Assembly: GCA_025603075.1 (NCBI GenBank)
Contig: MU626264.1
Span: 62,001 to 126,000 of the forward strand
Length of the DNA stretch: 64,000 nt
Origin: Neoconidiobolus thromboides FSU 785
Lineage: Eukaryota; Entomophthoromycota; Entomophthoromycetes; Entomophthorales; Neoconidiobolaceae
Reading direction: 5' to 3'
In this document: positions 25,485-37,622 of the stretch, in pieces
Position numbering within the stretch: position 1 is the first letter of the stretch
How the letters are laid out: every line of letters starts with the position of its first letter
Notes under the pieces: generated by a model
What the model was told of the DNA's origin: nothing
What the model saw: only the letters and a program-made list of their open reading frames with translations
The model's database searches: none
Position numbers and translations under genes: made by a program

Positions 25485-26130
25485 ATAGCTTACTTGACAT
25501 TGTAATTTGTATTGTCTTTACTTTATATCCTGAGATAAACTATTTGATTTAAGATTCTTAAACAAAGCATTGTGTGGGCAAATGAGTCAGCTTATTTGTA
25601 ATAATCCATGCTATTCCGTTTATTCAACTCCACCGGTTTATTCAAACAGTCAGTATTTATTTTATACGAAGTATAATAGGTGTGTGTAATATCTAAAAAT
25701 GATAAACCATTAATTAAATCTTTTATCATTATATTAAATATTAACTACACATAGCTAGTTAATATCAATATGTCGATTGCCTTGATATTTCGCAAACTAT
25801 CTTATTTAAAGAATATAATATTGGCTATTGAAGATAATGATAAAACTGTTCTACTAAAGCATACGAACTTACTATATCATGTGAAAAAAGTGACACTTAT
25901 CTCCAGAGGCTTAGTTGACTTAGATTACCTTATTAATTTACTTGATCCTGATAGACTTGTGATGTTAAAAATTAATGTTTAATAGAAGCTCTTTTTGATA
26001 CCTCTCGGTTGAAAAGAACTTACATTAGTAGAACAATTGCTTTTCAATTTTTAGAACAACTTTACACTTTGAAAATCTTCAAGTATCAATTATTGATAAT
26101 TTTAATATAAATTGAAAATTCAGTTTAAGT
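25485..26130 (+). pseudogene. F-box/LRR family pseudogene
   Basis: The frame from 25485 reads LLDIVICIVFTLYPE then NYLI, stop, which parallels the F-box of the intact genes. A shifted frame reads CYSVYSTPPVYSNSQYLFYT, also present in the minus-strand relic at 28.4 kb. A third frame (25770-25982) gives an LRR-like stretch ending DLDYLINLLDPDRLVML. At least two frameshifts and several stops are present and no element is inserted in it. Confidence 0.5.
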
Positions 26131-27829
26131 CATTGCGTTTGTTTAAGGAGAAACTACTTTGAAGAAGACTATGAGGATACTAAATGTTTTATACACTCTA
26201 AATCAATTAAAAAATAATTTTTAAACAATGTGATATTCCAATTACCAATTTGTTTCATACTCTGTTTCTTTTGGAAAAAAATTAGAGTAGTTAGTTATAA
26301 ATGGAAGATGCTATTATTTTAATAACAGATTAATCAAGTATTTTTTATAAAAACCCATCTCTAATCTAAATTGATAGAAAACCTATCAGCGATTGCTCAC
26401 TAGAGTTTTATAACCCAGTTTATAATTTCCAATATTGTACCAATGTTATTTGTAGATATTTTCGAATGATATTTATAGTGTTTAAATAAAATTGTTTGTT
26501 TTATTCTTTTAATATGTTGATATTAAATTAGTGCTATACTTACAAACTTTAAGTTTTGTTTATTTGTTTATTTTTTTATTTACAATAAAAAACAGCTATT
26601 TAAGTAGAACTGTGTTGTTATGTAATATTCAACTTTACGTGAAATCATACTTAAGAAAATGTTATACTAAAAGCAAAAGAAACTAAGTTTCGTCTGTTGA
26701 AACGATTATAAAATATTATTTTGATTAATTGGTATTTATATTTATTAGTAAATATGTTTTTTATGACACTAACAAATATTAAAAGGTCAGGAGCAGTTGG
26801 TTTATTTATAAAATGCTATATAACATGTTTATTTGTAATATTTAAAAAAGTAAGTCTAAACTTGGGTAAACTTTTCAGTATTTTAGAAAATTGTATATTT
26901 GGAAAAACATAAGATTTTTTGTATTATACAAGTAAAATAAAGCTATTGATTGAAAGATTGTATAAAGTTTATCATTTTTTAGAATGAATTTAAATAATTC
27001 CTAAAGAAATTGAAGCATTACTTGTATAAATAAAATTATGAATTCACAAATCAGATTATTAATTTGTATATCAAAAGTCCTTTAGTATACAAATATTTAA
27101 TCCCAATTTCAGTAATCAAAATTATGTCTACTATGAATCCATAAATTATAATCATATAGTTAATTTAAAAAATAAAGGCACAAATACATTTAGTCAAAGA
27201 ACATTTGAGTATTAATATAGAATATTTAAAATAACAAAACGGCACTCAAAGTGAGAAAATGTATTGCTTGAGCCATAGGAGCTATTATTTGTAGATTTTT
27301 TATTAACTTGAATTAAATAACATTTGCTATGATATATATTAGCATCTACAGCTTTAGGTTGATTATGATATTTCCGATCTATAAAATTGACTACTTTAAC
27401 ATTTCTTGGAGGAATATCATATCAAACAAATTATTAATCGAAACATTACATTGTTTTAAAATAACCTCTTTGATTGAATTAGTGAATATAATTGCTAATA
27501 ATGTGGGTTGGCATTGTGCGCTCCTCGTTTTCAGTATATTCAACAATATAATGGCTTGATTTGATTCCCCGATTTACATAAAATATATTATGAATAGATA
27601 ATACTTGAATATTCTATAATTGTAAAATGAATTTAAGGGGAGACTCAAACGCAAATATTCCATTAGTATAAACTTCTTTTGACTGTGAAACAAAATGACC
27701 TTATATTAAATGTTGGTTTATTAAATCCAGAAGGTTTAGTGTGTATATTTATGAATATAAATTCATTGTTGTAAATAAAATTACATATTTAGCAATACTT
27801 TTTTGATTTTATAGATGTCACTTAAACAA
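26131..27829. other. intergenic, possible continuation of flanking F-box relics
   Basis: Short open frames occur on both strands but none resembles a known protein beyond loose LRR-like spacing. The minus strand between about 27300 and 27830 may be the decayed C-terminal part of the relic at 27830-28510. Confidence 0.35.
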
Positions 27830-28510
27830 TTTAAAGCAGCTTTTTTTACCGGAGTATCTGTTAGTTTGAACATTTCCAGAGAATAAAAGTTACAAGTGTT
27901 GTTAAAATTTGAAGGAGATGAAAAGCTATCGACGATAATAGTTAACTTATTTAGCTGCCCGAATAATCCCTTTAACTTTTCAAAACCATTTGAACCAATT
28001 GAATCACTTGATTTTTAATATTATAAATCTATCAAGATCAAATAAATTGATGAGAAACTAAGACAACTAAATCACTAGCAGCAGATATTAATTCTTTAAC
28101 TTAGCATAGGGAATCTATGCGTCTTAGTAATATAGTTCCATAGTTGTCTTTAATGGTTGATGTTACGTTCTTTACATAGGAAAGTTTGTATGATATTAAA
28201 TTATTCAACATGCTAACGTCAGCTAACCCTGTGCAGTCAATATTTAACATTTGGACTTTGGAACATAATGGTATATAGTGGAATTCCCTGCTTATTATCT
28301 TTAAGTATCGCATATTGTTGTCATAGTTTTCATAAAATGAGTGTTGAATGTGAGAATGATATGATGAGCCTGAATAAACGGAATAGCACAAGTTATTGAA
28401 AATAAGCTAATTAATTTACTTACATAATGCTTTGTTAAAATCTTAAATCAAAAAACTCATCTTGGGTAGAAAGTAAAAGATAGCTTCAACTATAATGTCA
28501 GGTAAGTTAT
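27830..28510 (-). pseudogene. F-box/LRR family pseudogene
   Basis: On the minus strand the translation opens with DIIVEAIFYFLPK, then a stop and DFNKALCK, mirroring the F-box of the intact genes. It continues with NLCYSVYSGSSYHSHIQHSF, MRYLKIISREFHYIPLCSKV and, after a frameshift, GFEKLKGLFGQLNKLTIIVD. Multiple stops and shifts show it is dead. It is the closest visible relative of the plus-strand relic at 25.5 kb; the two are inverted with respect to each other. Confidence 0.55.
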
Positions 28511-29871
28511 ATAGTTTTAATATACTCATTTTACATTTTAAGCATAAGATAAAAAGTTCTGATTTTGCTATCTTTATAATGTTTTCAATATTGTATCTTA
28601 TGGAATAATTATCCTAATATTCATTTATTCACATTTTTAAATAAATATTATAAATAATAAGATATAGATTTTATAAAAGCTTAACACATATTTTGAGCCT
28701 TATTGTTTTATCTGTTTAATATGAAGTATTAAACTACTTTGAAATTAGATGATCTATATGACTTTAAAAAAGATACACTACACTACCTTAAACGAACTCT
28801 TTATTTTTATTGGATTATACCTAATTAGGATTGGGTACGTCTTAATTTATTACCTTCTACATAAACAATACAGCTACCAATGTTTAAGGTTATGAATTAC
28901 AATCTGGGTCTATTATGACATTTTCTCTGAAAATTTCTTCCACACATTTTTGTAAACATATCAAACAGCTAAAATTTACTCGACGCTTTAGAATTAGAAT
29001 TTTATTTTATTACTCTAATTTACAGGTACATATAAGTATCATGTATAGTTTATTTGATTACTAAATAATAAGTATTTAAAGTACAAAACAAACTTAATTT
29101 CTAGGAATTAAATATAGTTTTATTCATTAAAATAACACAAAGAACAAAGTAAAGCTTTATTTGTAGAGTGATTATAAGATAAGGTAGTAAAAATTGAAAC
29201 AAATAGAAAATTATGAACTTACGAAATGACATAATAACGCTGTTTTTTGTAAACAGTTATTTAACGTTTGTTCCTGATAGCAGATGATGACCACATGTTT
29301 TAGTTGATATCATTCATGTTTTATTGATATCAGATAATAGATATAATGAATAAGTTACTTTGAACTTGCTTTTACATTTTAAAGCTTCTAGAATATAATG
29401 TCAAAACCATTCCACAATGCAATGCTTAAAGAATTAATTTATAAATAGAATATAATAAATGGCATAAGTTTAATTAATAAAAATAATTGGAATTCTATTA
29501 TTCAATGTATATTTTGCGAAAAGTAATGTAAATAAGAAATAAAGGAGAATTTGGAGAATACTAATTTATTAAGTGGAGGGCATGCTTAAAAAGTAATATA
29601 TTGGATAAAAATTCAAAGTTCCAAAATGCCAATAGTATTGAAAATAAGACTATAGTATTTATATAATCTAACAACACATTGTAATGATATTATGATATAG
29701 TAGTTTATACGCTATTGCCTCAAAAGATCAAATCTATTTATCTATTTATCTATTTATCTTGAAATATTGATACATATGAAGTAAAGTGTTTGTTAGTTTA
29801 GTAAACATTTATTAAAATACTTTAAGAGAAGGCACAAATGAAAAATAAATAATTAATAGAACTTGAGCATA
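28511..29871. other. intergenic, nothing recognised except a short tandem repeat
   Basis: The only regular structure is three copies of an 8-nt unit CTATTTAT at about 29732-29758. Confidence 0.45.
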
Positions 29872-30618
29872 TCAGACTTTTTCTCCGCGTATAGAGTAGA
29901 AAGTACAGTTACCACCGCTCCTCTTAGCTCCACTATCTTCTTGGAAAGTAATAGCTTGTTTAATTGGAGGGGTATAAAGATGGAGAGAGAGGGCTGGTTT
30001 GTCACTATTGTAGTTTGCCACTCTATGTAAACCTAAGTTATCGTGCATGTAAGTGACCTGATCTTTAGAATAAACTGTATTCTTGTAATTATTCATCTTT
30101 CTACAGCATTCAGTTTGAGCGCTACTCTCTTCAGGCCATTCATATAATTGCTCTTGTAATTCACCATCTAATATCTTCATAATACAATGAGAGCCGGCAT
30201 GGTCATGTATAGGACTCTTTTGGCCATTATTCCATGCTAATACGATTAGGTTAAATTCGCCATTACCGTCGTCAACCAAGTTACGAGTATATTTGTTATT
30301 ATCAAAATGTGCATATTTCTCCCAATCCGAAGAATTAGACTGGTAGTTTTCCATTAGCTTCTGAATCTTTTTTACATTCACTTTATCAGAGTCTAAACCA
30401 TACTCACCTAACTCAATACGTATGAGCTTAACCAACTCATCCATATCCTTTGGCGTTACTACCTCTTCTTCGATATCATCATCTGAGCTAGAGCTTTCAC
30501 TTTTCAAAGTGTCTTGTCTTTCAACTTTTTTAGGAGAAAGAGATCTATTTAACCAAGTAGGTAAAGCGATACTTGGTTTAAATTTATTAAGGTTAAAGGT
30601 AGATAACATAGTTTTCAA
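29872..30618 (-). CDS. CDO1: cysteine dioxygenase (thiol dioxygenase, cupin)
   Basis: The enzyme oxidises cysteine to cysteine sulfinate with a non-haem iron. The gene is a single exon of 248 codons. The iron ligands of the family are visible: His138 and His140 in PIHDHAGSHC and His198 in DNLGLHRVAN. Cys145 and Tyr215 (SLHLYTPP) stand exactly where the family's Cys-Tyr cofactor residues are, 7 after the first His and 17 after the third. His213 fits the conserved active-site His. A Ser/Asp-rich segment at about 40-52 precedes the domain. Met1 and Met4 are both possible starts. A TATAAAAAG box lies 33-41 nt upstream of the ATG. No intron, unlike most genes here. Confidence 0.95.
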   Translation of the reverse strand: MKTMLSTFNLNKFKPSIALPTWLNRSLSPKKVERQDTLKSESSSSDDDIEEEVVTPKDMDELVKLIRIELGEYGLDSDKVNVKKIQKLMENYQSNSSDWEKYAHFDNNKYTRNLVDDGNGEFNLIVLAWNNGQKSPIHDHAGSHCIMKILDGELQEQLYEWPEESSAQTECCRKMNNYKNTVYSKDQVTYMHDNLGLHRVANYNSDKPALSLHLYTPPIKQAITFQEDSGAKRSGGNCTFYSIRGEKV

Positions 30619-30650
30619 TTTTTTTTTGGTTCTAAAATTCTGTTTCTGCC

Positions 30651-30659
30651 CTTTTTATA
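30651..30659 (-). promoter_or_regulatory. TATA box of the cysteine dioxygenase gene
   Basis: TATAAAAAG on the minus strand, 33-41 nt before the first ATG. The short distance implies a very short 5' leader, or use of the ATG three codons later. Confidence 0.45.
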
Positions 30660-30661
30660 CC

Positions 30662-32189
30662 TCTCGACCTGTCAAAATTTGACTCCAATTGCAACTGACT
30701 CATCCCTAATTTATTTCATAATATATTCAGTTTAAGCCAATTATATTCCCTTACACGATTATCAGCTGATGATACCTATTAATATTATTATTTTGGCTAA
30801 TCCATTGCTCCAATCATCTTTTCTCATAAGGTGATAACATAAGTGGTTGAAACAGAAGAACTTAATCTTATTTTTAAAGCCTTTTATTTTTACAAAATTT
30901 TCTGTTGTTATGCTCATTTATTATATAGTATTAATAAATTCCACGTAGTCATTAAACCTTTAATTTTACAAAATAATACTAAAATTCATTAGCATAAACT
31001 ACTTATTCATTTTTGATGTTATTTTCAACTATTAACTTGATATATTATTCCAATCAAATCACATAGTTAAGAGTTATTATTATTAAATCATTATTTATTA
31101 TTTAAAAATCCACAAATTTTCCTAACCCTCAGTTACTTATTATTTAAGCTTTTTCTTTGTTTATCCTCCTTTTTTGAACTTAATTTATAAACTATCTGAT
31201 TTTATCAAATTTAGCTCTCATTTAATTGTTGTAAGCTTGGTATTTTAAATAAATATCCGTTTATAATTTAGTTATCAAAACAGTCATGCTTTTATATTAA
31301 CTTGTTATAGTTATAAGATTAATTATGATTGTAATGGAGAGCTTCTTTCACATCAGTTTTACGGCAGTGAGATTTCAAGCTATAGGGTATTTTTAATTTT
31401 AAATAATAAATAGATTCAAAAAATACTATCAAAGCCTACTACAGGGATAAAAGTTTGATCATAGAGGTAGTGTACATCTCAATAAGGCTTATAGTAGTAT
31501 AATAATTTTAATAAAGATAAATAATACTTTGTAAAAAAAGCTTGTTACTAAAATTAGTAGCAACGGATCATAAATTCAAACTCTTTTATGTATGGATTTA
31601 TTTGTTATAATATAAGCCTTTAATTCTATTGAAAATTTATATTATATCATATTAAATGAGTAAAATAAACTATTATCTGATTTATAGTTTAGAGCACAAT
31701 TGCTCATAAAAAAGGACTCTCTTATTAAGCTGCTTTTACCACGTGGAGTTGTGTACCTCAAGAAGAGTTAGTAGAGGAAATTTGGTTAGTTATCTCTGAT
31801 ACATGTAAAATACCCACATGTATCCTTAATACGCTTTTGTTTTGTTATTTTAATAAGGATCATATGATATTTAAGTTAAGTAATCATACATTTGCATAAG
31901 AAGCATCATATTCACAAAATAAAAACTACTTAAATTTATAACTAAAGGAGAGAAGGGGGAAGTCTAATGCAGAAAAATCTTCGAAGATTAAAGATGTTAT
32001 CTCTATTGAGCTTTTAATACAATTTTTTATTATACATAACATAATACAGTCGCTTTTATAATATCAAAAAATACAAAAGATTAAAAGATTAGAATTAAAT
32101 TGTAGAAAAAAACAATAAATAAAAGTAGAAATAAAAGCAAAAAAAATACTTTCACATACAATATTCAAAAATTTTAGAATTGGAAAAGG
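30662..32189. other. intergenic, nothing recognised
   Basis: 1.5 kb of A+T-rich DNA without a supported gene or repeat copy. Confidence 0.45.
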
Positions 32190-32970
32190 GCTAGTTTAAT
32201 TTTTCTGAATTGAGGTGTGTAGGCTGGCTATATGTTTTAGATACTCCTCAAAGCCAATATCAATGTTATCATTATCCTTAAAATAGCTTAGTACAATGAA
32301 TACCACTGATAGTAATTTTGGGTTAAATATACTGCATGTGAGAATTTATTTATCCTTTGCTACTTCATAGCGTTTCACACTCAAGTCAAGTAAAGATGCT
32401 AGTAGTGCAACAAACTGAACTTAATCTATTTGTTTAAAATCAACTATCATATGAGGATATATTTTTTTGTTTAAGAATTACTAATAATCTTTCTACTCAA
32501 TAGCGCTTAAAAAACAAAGAAGTAATGAAACCAAAAAAAGCATCCCCATATATTCTACATCAAAATGTTAATAATCTCTACTTTTTATCTCATATATTAT
32601 GTATGCTGCTGATATAAATCTTCATGCTCAAAATTAAATGCATAAGCTATTATTACATCTGAAAATACTTTAGTAATAGATAAAAATAATTATAGCTAAA
32701 AACTCTATGTAATAGTTTGTCTCAATAAAGAATAACGTATAATGAAGGCTATTAATTTGAAGAACGCTAGAGCATTAGGTTAGGCCTTGTAACGACTGCT
32801 ATATTGTCTAAAGTAGCAAATTAATATCCTGAAATCACGGTGACTGAATTACATATAACATGGTATAATTTGATGTTGTTTGCTTCAAGAGCTTTCAATT
32901 TATCTGATAAGTCAGATCTGTAAATTTAAAATGCGCCTACTGTATTATATGGCGTCAGTAATAAATTTAA
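32190..32970 (-). pseudogene. F-box/LRR family pseudogene, C-terminal part, split by an element
   Basis: The minus-strand frame ending near 32200 reads FVALLASLLDLSVKRYEVA, then CSIFNPKLLSVVFIVLSYF and EEYLKHIASLHTSIQKN, stop. It aligns with the C termini of the intact genes (SIFELKTPLLLVAPITHF...LKQVPMLSWIKLE). Upstream, near 32880, LSDKLKALEANNIKLYHVI fits an LRR stretch. An element copy at 32452-32548 interrupts it, and further stops are present. The relation rests on one alignment by eye. Confidence 0.4.
32452..32548 (-). mobile_element. MITE copy 12, complete, 97 bp
   Basis: Starts TGAGGATATATTTTTTTG after TA (32450-32451), ends AAGCATCCCCA before TA. It lies within an F-box relic. Confidence 0.78.
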
Positions 32971-33858
32971 GTCCTATGGTGTAAAGAAGTCCGAAAGATA
33001 AGTTACTTAAGCAGGGGTGTTAAATATACCATTATAAAGGATAGTAGCTGGACTAGATGTTTGTCTCATAAATAAAGTCATAGCCACAACTATTTTGAAA
33101 ATTTAAAAATAAATTTAAGCAGCTAAATATTTATAAGCTTTCTATTATACGTTAAGGAAGTGCAAAAAAAATCAATAAAGTCAAAAGTTAATGACGTATT
33201 GAGGATAAATTACAGCTCTGCAAATAATTTGACATTATCCATACTATTTACTTGCACTAAAGAAAGTAGCATAATCCCTTTTAATAGACAGACATCAGGG
33301 TATACATTAGTATTTACAACGAGCATATATATGGGGGAAGCTTGTAATTAGTACTGAAATTATGAGACTTAGGAAAAATCCGATAGTAATAAGCTACAAA
33401 ATTTTTCATATTATGAAAATTTATATTTAAGGTAGAAAGCAAAGCTACACATAAAAGCTATATTGAGATATGATCATGTATAACTATTTTACAGGAACAA
33501 TATTAAATATTACTAGTATAGTGTATTACCAATTTGCTTAATACTAAATTATAATTTGAATCAGCCAGATTATTACAATGTTCTACTCTTGAATTAATCT
33601 ACTGACATTAGATGCAATATAAGTTATGTATCAATCAATCTTATCAATAAATGGAGTTTTGGGCAAAAAACTTTGCCTAGCTTTTAAAAGGAGCCAAAAG
33701 TATTTTTTTAACCTGTTGGCTTATTTTTAATTTTGCCCTAAATATGTCCAATAGGGCATAATACAAAACCCCCTTTAATATACCGTTTTAAATATTGAGT
33801 GTATGTAATAAAAATATAAAAAAATAGAAATGAAAAGCTTTTTGTGAATTTATTAACC
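32971..33858. other. intergenic upstream of F-box gene, with inverted GGGC/GCCC motifs
   Basis: No gene is supported. At 33658-33745 TTTTGGGCAAAA and TTTTGCCCTAAA form an inverted pair about 75 nt apart, with AGCCAA and TTGGCT nested inside. This could be another small inverted-repeat element or a promoter structure. Confidence 0.35.
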
Positions 33859-35193
33859 ATGAAACTAATTTTTAATTTGTTATCTGATATATTGTTAGAA
33901 GAGATATTTCTATTTATAAGTCCAGAAAAATTGATTGAATTACGCCTTTTAAATAAAGTAATATGTAATATTATAAACAATATTATTAGAGTGAATTTAA
34001 TTTATTCAAAATACAATCACAACACATTTAGGCAATACCAACAGTACCAACTAAAGTTTATAAAGGAGAACGGCTCAATAATGAGGCATTTAAATATAAA
34101 CAGTAATGAAATCGAATACATTAATTATTGTCCTAATATAATATCCTTGTATTATGAGCACTTATCTAATAATAGTAGTATAAAAGAGATCAAAATGGAG
34201 TTACCAAAGTTAAAGAGAATTATTATAAAGTCATCAGATATTAGTTCTACACAGTATTTAGACCTATTTAGGAACTATTTGTTTCAAATTGAAATAATCG
34301 AAATGTACGGCCATAATGGAGATATACAATCGATTGTTAACTATTTAAACCCCAATATTTTAAAGTCGTTTATATTCCACTCTTCAAGTAGAGATTTGTA
34401 TCTTAATGGAATGGAAGCTATTAAACATAGCTTTAGCAAATTATCTTTTTTACAGTTAAAATCTAAAAATTATATTATTACTCCATGTGAATTTGATTCC
34501 AGTATAAACTTTACTTCTCCACTAAACTTAGATATTGAAGGATTGCTAGACATTGATTTTAATATTGATTATTTTGGGACTTTAGACCGACTAAAAAGCG
34601 TGAAGCTAAAGGACAAACTAGGTACATTTTTTGAAGTTGGAAGTAATTATTCCAAATTAATTAGGGTTTCTAATTTAATAACTTTAGGACACTTTGATTT
34701 TATTAAACCAACAACTTATGATTTGATAAAGCTACCCACTTTAAACCAAATTTATATTAAAGAGCTATCAAAGAAGTCATTAAAATCAATAGCCTCATTA
34801 CCAAATATACAGACAATTTATTTTGATAAACTAGATTTTAGTATTGAAGACACATTTAAAAAGTATAATATAAATGGAAAAAATATTTATGTAAAAAAGT
34901 ACTATCAGCACATATCTAGTAAAAGGAATTTATTTAAATGTAAATTTATAAAGCAAGTTACAATTAGTTATTTGAGTACTACAATGGAAGACTTTTTGTG
35001 CTTCTTATCTTTCTTTCCAAACCTTGAAGTAATTAAAATTAAAAAGTGGAATTTGGCCAACAAGTATATAGGAGTTAGCTATAAGATTACTTCTCCTTTG
35101 CTTCTTATTGCACCTACCGGACCTCATATGGACATAATGTGCTATAAAAAACTAGAGCAAATCGCAATGCTAAATTGGATGAAATTAAGCTAA
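33859..35193 (+). CDS. F-box/LRR-like protein
   Basis: Single-exon gene of 444 residues, or 449 if the upstream ATG at 33844 is used. I prefer the ATG at 33859 because its N terminus (MKLIFNLLSDILLEEIFLFI) lines up with that of the paralogue at 63793. Residues 7-45 form an F-box-like domain; the rest is an irregular leucine-rich solenoid with LPKLKRIIIKSSD, YLNPNILKSFIFHSS, LPTLNQIYIKELSKKSLKSI and FFPNLEVIKIKKWNL. Proteins of this kind usually bind Skp1 in SCF ubiquitin ligases and recruit substrates; that role is inferred. It is the only intact member between 9 and 42 kb and lies among relics of the same family. Confidence 0.75.
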   Translation: MKLIFNLLSDILLEEIFLFISPEKLIELRLLNKVICNIINNIIRVNLIYSKYNHNTFRQYQQYQLKFIKENGSIMRHLNINSNEIEYINYCPNIISLYYEHLSNNSSIKEIKMELPKLKRIIIKSSDISSTQYLDLFRNYLFQIEIIEMYGHNGDIQSIVNYLNPNILKSFIFHSSSRDLYLNGMEAIKHSFSKLSFLQLKSKNYIITPCEFDSSINFTSPLNLDIEGLLDIDFNIDYFGTLDRLKSVKLKDKLGTFFEVGSNYSKLIRVSNLITLGHFDFIKPTTYDLIKLPTLNQIYIKELSKKSLKSIASLPNIQTIYFDKLDFSIEDTFKKYNINGKNIYVKKYYQHISSKRNLFKCKFIKQVTISYLSTTMEDFLCFLSFFPNLEVIKIKKWNLANKYIGVSYKITSPLLLIAPTGPHMDIMCYKKLEQIAMLNWMKLS

Positions 35194-35433
35194 ATAGTTA
35201 ATTAGGACACCGTTTACTTCTGGTTATCTATTTAATTAAACAATTGATTGGGTTTACTGAAATAAAAATTATATTTAGTTATAAGTTATCTATCTTTAAT
35301 TTTGAGTTTTGTATCGTACTTCTGAAATATTATCTTAATGAACAATATACTTTTTAATACAATGATATGTTACAATGGCTTATTTTTTGTAAAAATGAAT
35401 GTATATGATCCTTTCAACTAAATTTTTTATATT
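35194..35433. other. 3' flank of F-box gene, nothing recognised
   Basis: Short A+T-rich spacer before a degraded element copy. Confidence 0.4.
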
Positions 35434-35482
35434 TGGGGTTGTTTGAATTAGTTTCATTATTTTATCCAATTTTTAGAAAAAT
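35434..35482 (+). mobile_element. MITE copy 13, left half only
   Basis: TGGGGTTGTTTGAATTAG followed by TTTCATTATTTTATCCAATT matches the left half of the family; the right half is gone. Confidence 0.45.
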
Positions 35483-35635
35483 TTGTATTTTAAAAACTTC
35501 GCTTAAAATTCTATAAAATCAAATCTTTTATTAAAACAAAAGTATCCGGACACAGTTCTAAATCATTCTATTATAGTTTATGCTGTAAGTTAGTTGAATT
35601 TCTACTAGATCTTAAATATATATTCTTATAAAACT

Positions 35636-35870
35636 TTATTGAGAAATATTTATTATTGGCTGCTTTATAATCAACATTGCAGATTTGTTATCAAATAAAT
35701 AAACTATTTTAATGCTACAATTGCATTATTAATATATTGTCAAGTTAATAAATAGCTGCATGGGAGGGAGTGGTTAGCCCCAAAACTATAACTAACGATC
35801 CCTATATAGTACAATAATAGTTTTTACATATTATTACAGTTGCTTGTTCTTTGACTATTTATTAACTTAG
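35636..35870 (+). repeat. dispersed repeat DR, left part
   Basis: Matches 59656-59900 with landmarks TGCTTTATA, CTGCATGGGAGGGAGTGG (CTGCATAAAAGGGAACAG at 59.8 kb) and TTAGCC. The match ends close to where the transposase relic's 3' end begins. Confidence 0.6.
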
Positions 35871-35881
35871 TTATTAATAAC

Positions 35882-37622
35882 TTAAGTAATCTTAACGTTT
35901 AATAATCTATTTCTATCATTCAACAAACTACTTACTTGCTTAGTAAATACCGAAAATTTTAAATTCTCTGTTATCTTCGTAAGGTAAGCTGGGATTGATC
36001 TTTTAGTTTTTCTATTTTCTATAGACTCTATAGCTTTAATTGGAACTATATCGCTTTTTTTTTTTATGTATCAGATACTGGATAACAATGTAGTTTATTG
36101 TTATGTTTAATAAAGTGTAAATACTTCTTAACGCCCTGCATCTCTATTATTCTTTTTATATTTTTGTTTCTTTCATACTTTTTAAAAATTATATCTGTTT
36201 TCCCATTATTAACAGTTGAGTTATTAATTTTATTATGCTCACAAATAAAAGCCTCAAATCTTGAAATTAATTGATTAATGTCTTCTATTTTACCTAATGC
36301 TTCAAAATTACCTTTCTATTTTGAAAGGTTTCCAAAATGTCCATCAACTATACTTTTTCCATGATACTCAGCAAAAAAATTAAGATTAACATTCAAACTA
36401 TTATTTATTTTATGAATTTGTTTAAACATATAATGTAGGAGCTCTTGGGATCTAAAATGATTTCCTGTATCTGCCCATATATTAACTTTTGTAAACTTTT
36501 TAAATAAAAGCTCTGTGAGATTAAATCGATTAAACAATCTCCTGCATATGCTGAATCGTGATTCAATATTTCAGATAAATAATCAAAGTAAACTTTGCCT
36601 ATTGTTTTATCATCTTTTAAATATAATACACCAAAGCCTAATACTGATATAGCTTGTTTATTATAATGATCTAGATTTATTGAATCTGGCCTTGTTCCTA
36701 TTTCCATATTTTGTTTAAAATCTAAAATTATTATACAGCTTTTGTTATTTAATTTTTTGATAGTTTCATTAAATGTGTTTTTTTGAGTATCAACACAGAA
36801 TTTGTATAATTTATATAATTTGTATGATTTGTATGATTTTTCTTCTTCATTGAAAATTTCTTCTATCTCTGCTTTGTTTTTTATTGCTGTATTTATTTTA
36901 TTTTCAAATAACTTTCCTCTAACTGTATACTGGGCACATGTATTACATAGATCCATTTTTCTTGCTGGATTTTTGAAATTACTTGGTATATATTCAAAGA
37001 ACGTTGACCTGGCTACTGCTTTATCTCTTAGTTCATTCAAATATTTACTATATATCATTCTTCTACTTTTATTTAATATATATATATTATCTGATGAATA
37101 TTTACTATCATTATTTTTTTTATTAAATCTTGATGAAATAGTTGAATCATTTAGTAAATATTGTATAATAGTTTCAATTTGCTCGTCTTTAATTTTTTTG
37201 TATTTTTATATTTTTGTATTTTTGATAATAGGTTGTAATGTTGATACTTTATTATTATTACTTATTTTTGAATAATTATATTGATTTCTGTTTATATTAA
37301 ACCCAAAACTCTTACATTCATCAAAAGAATATACTGAAGCTATAGTTGATAATAACACTACTTGTTGATTTTTGTTTTCTGTTTCCCTCAAAGCACTAAT
37401 TTTATACGTTGCTTGATTAAGTTTATTATTATCGATAGTAAACTTTGATAATATATCTTTTCTTTGTTTTGTTTTATTATAAAATTCCATAAACCTTGGG
37501 TTGTTATAAGTAGCTTTTAAAATTGATGTAAACGAATTACAATGTTTATATTGTGTACTCCTCCCTATCGTATTGAAATTTTCAAAAATTCTATTTCGAA
37601 GTTTAGCTATGAAAGTTTGCAT
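35882..37622 (-). pseudogene. DDE-like transposase pseudogene
   Basis: One reading starting MQTFIAKLRNRIF runs from 37622 to about 35882 but is broken by a TAA at 37206-37208 (frame continues as KYKKIKDEQIETIIQ), a frameshift near 36545, a TAG at 36316-36318 and a stop plus shift in an 11-A run near 36056-36066. Parts seen are a zinc-knuckle-like KMDLCNTCAQY, IIILDFKQNMEIG (candidate first catalytic Asp), SVLGFGVLYL, LNHDSAYAGDCL, WADTGNHFRSQELLHYMF (candidate second Asp) and NFFAEYHGKSIVDGHFG. This order resembles transposases of uncertain class common in early fungi and invertebrates, as far as I recall. No flanking inverted repeats were found, and its ends do not match the ~100-bp element. 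Confidence 0.6.

Noticed and set aside
26721-27559. Small plus-strand open frames (63 and 76 codons)
   Set aside because: No domain or relative visible; composition is that of random A+T-rich translation.
32190-32450. Initially considered a cyclin C-terminal fold
   Set aside because: The C-terminal alignment to the intact F-box/LRR genes (SIF..K..LLL, then LK.I..L) is better and fits the surrounding family relics.
33160-33351. 63-codon open frame
   Set aside because: No relative, and it may be antisense to decayed F-box DNA.
36802-37275. 157-codon plus-strand open frame with many hydrophobic residues
   Set aside because: It is the antisense of the transposase pseudogene; Leu/Ile/Phe richness comes from reading its Lys/Asn/Glu codons backwards.
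35434-37622. Transposase relic as the autonomous partner of the MITE family
   Set aside because: A half MITE lies on one side only, 450 nt away, and no ACATCCCCA terminus is found beyond 37622.
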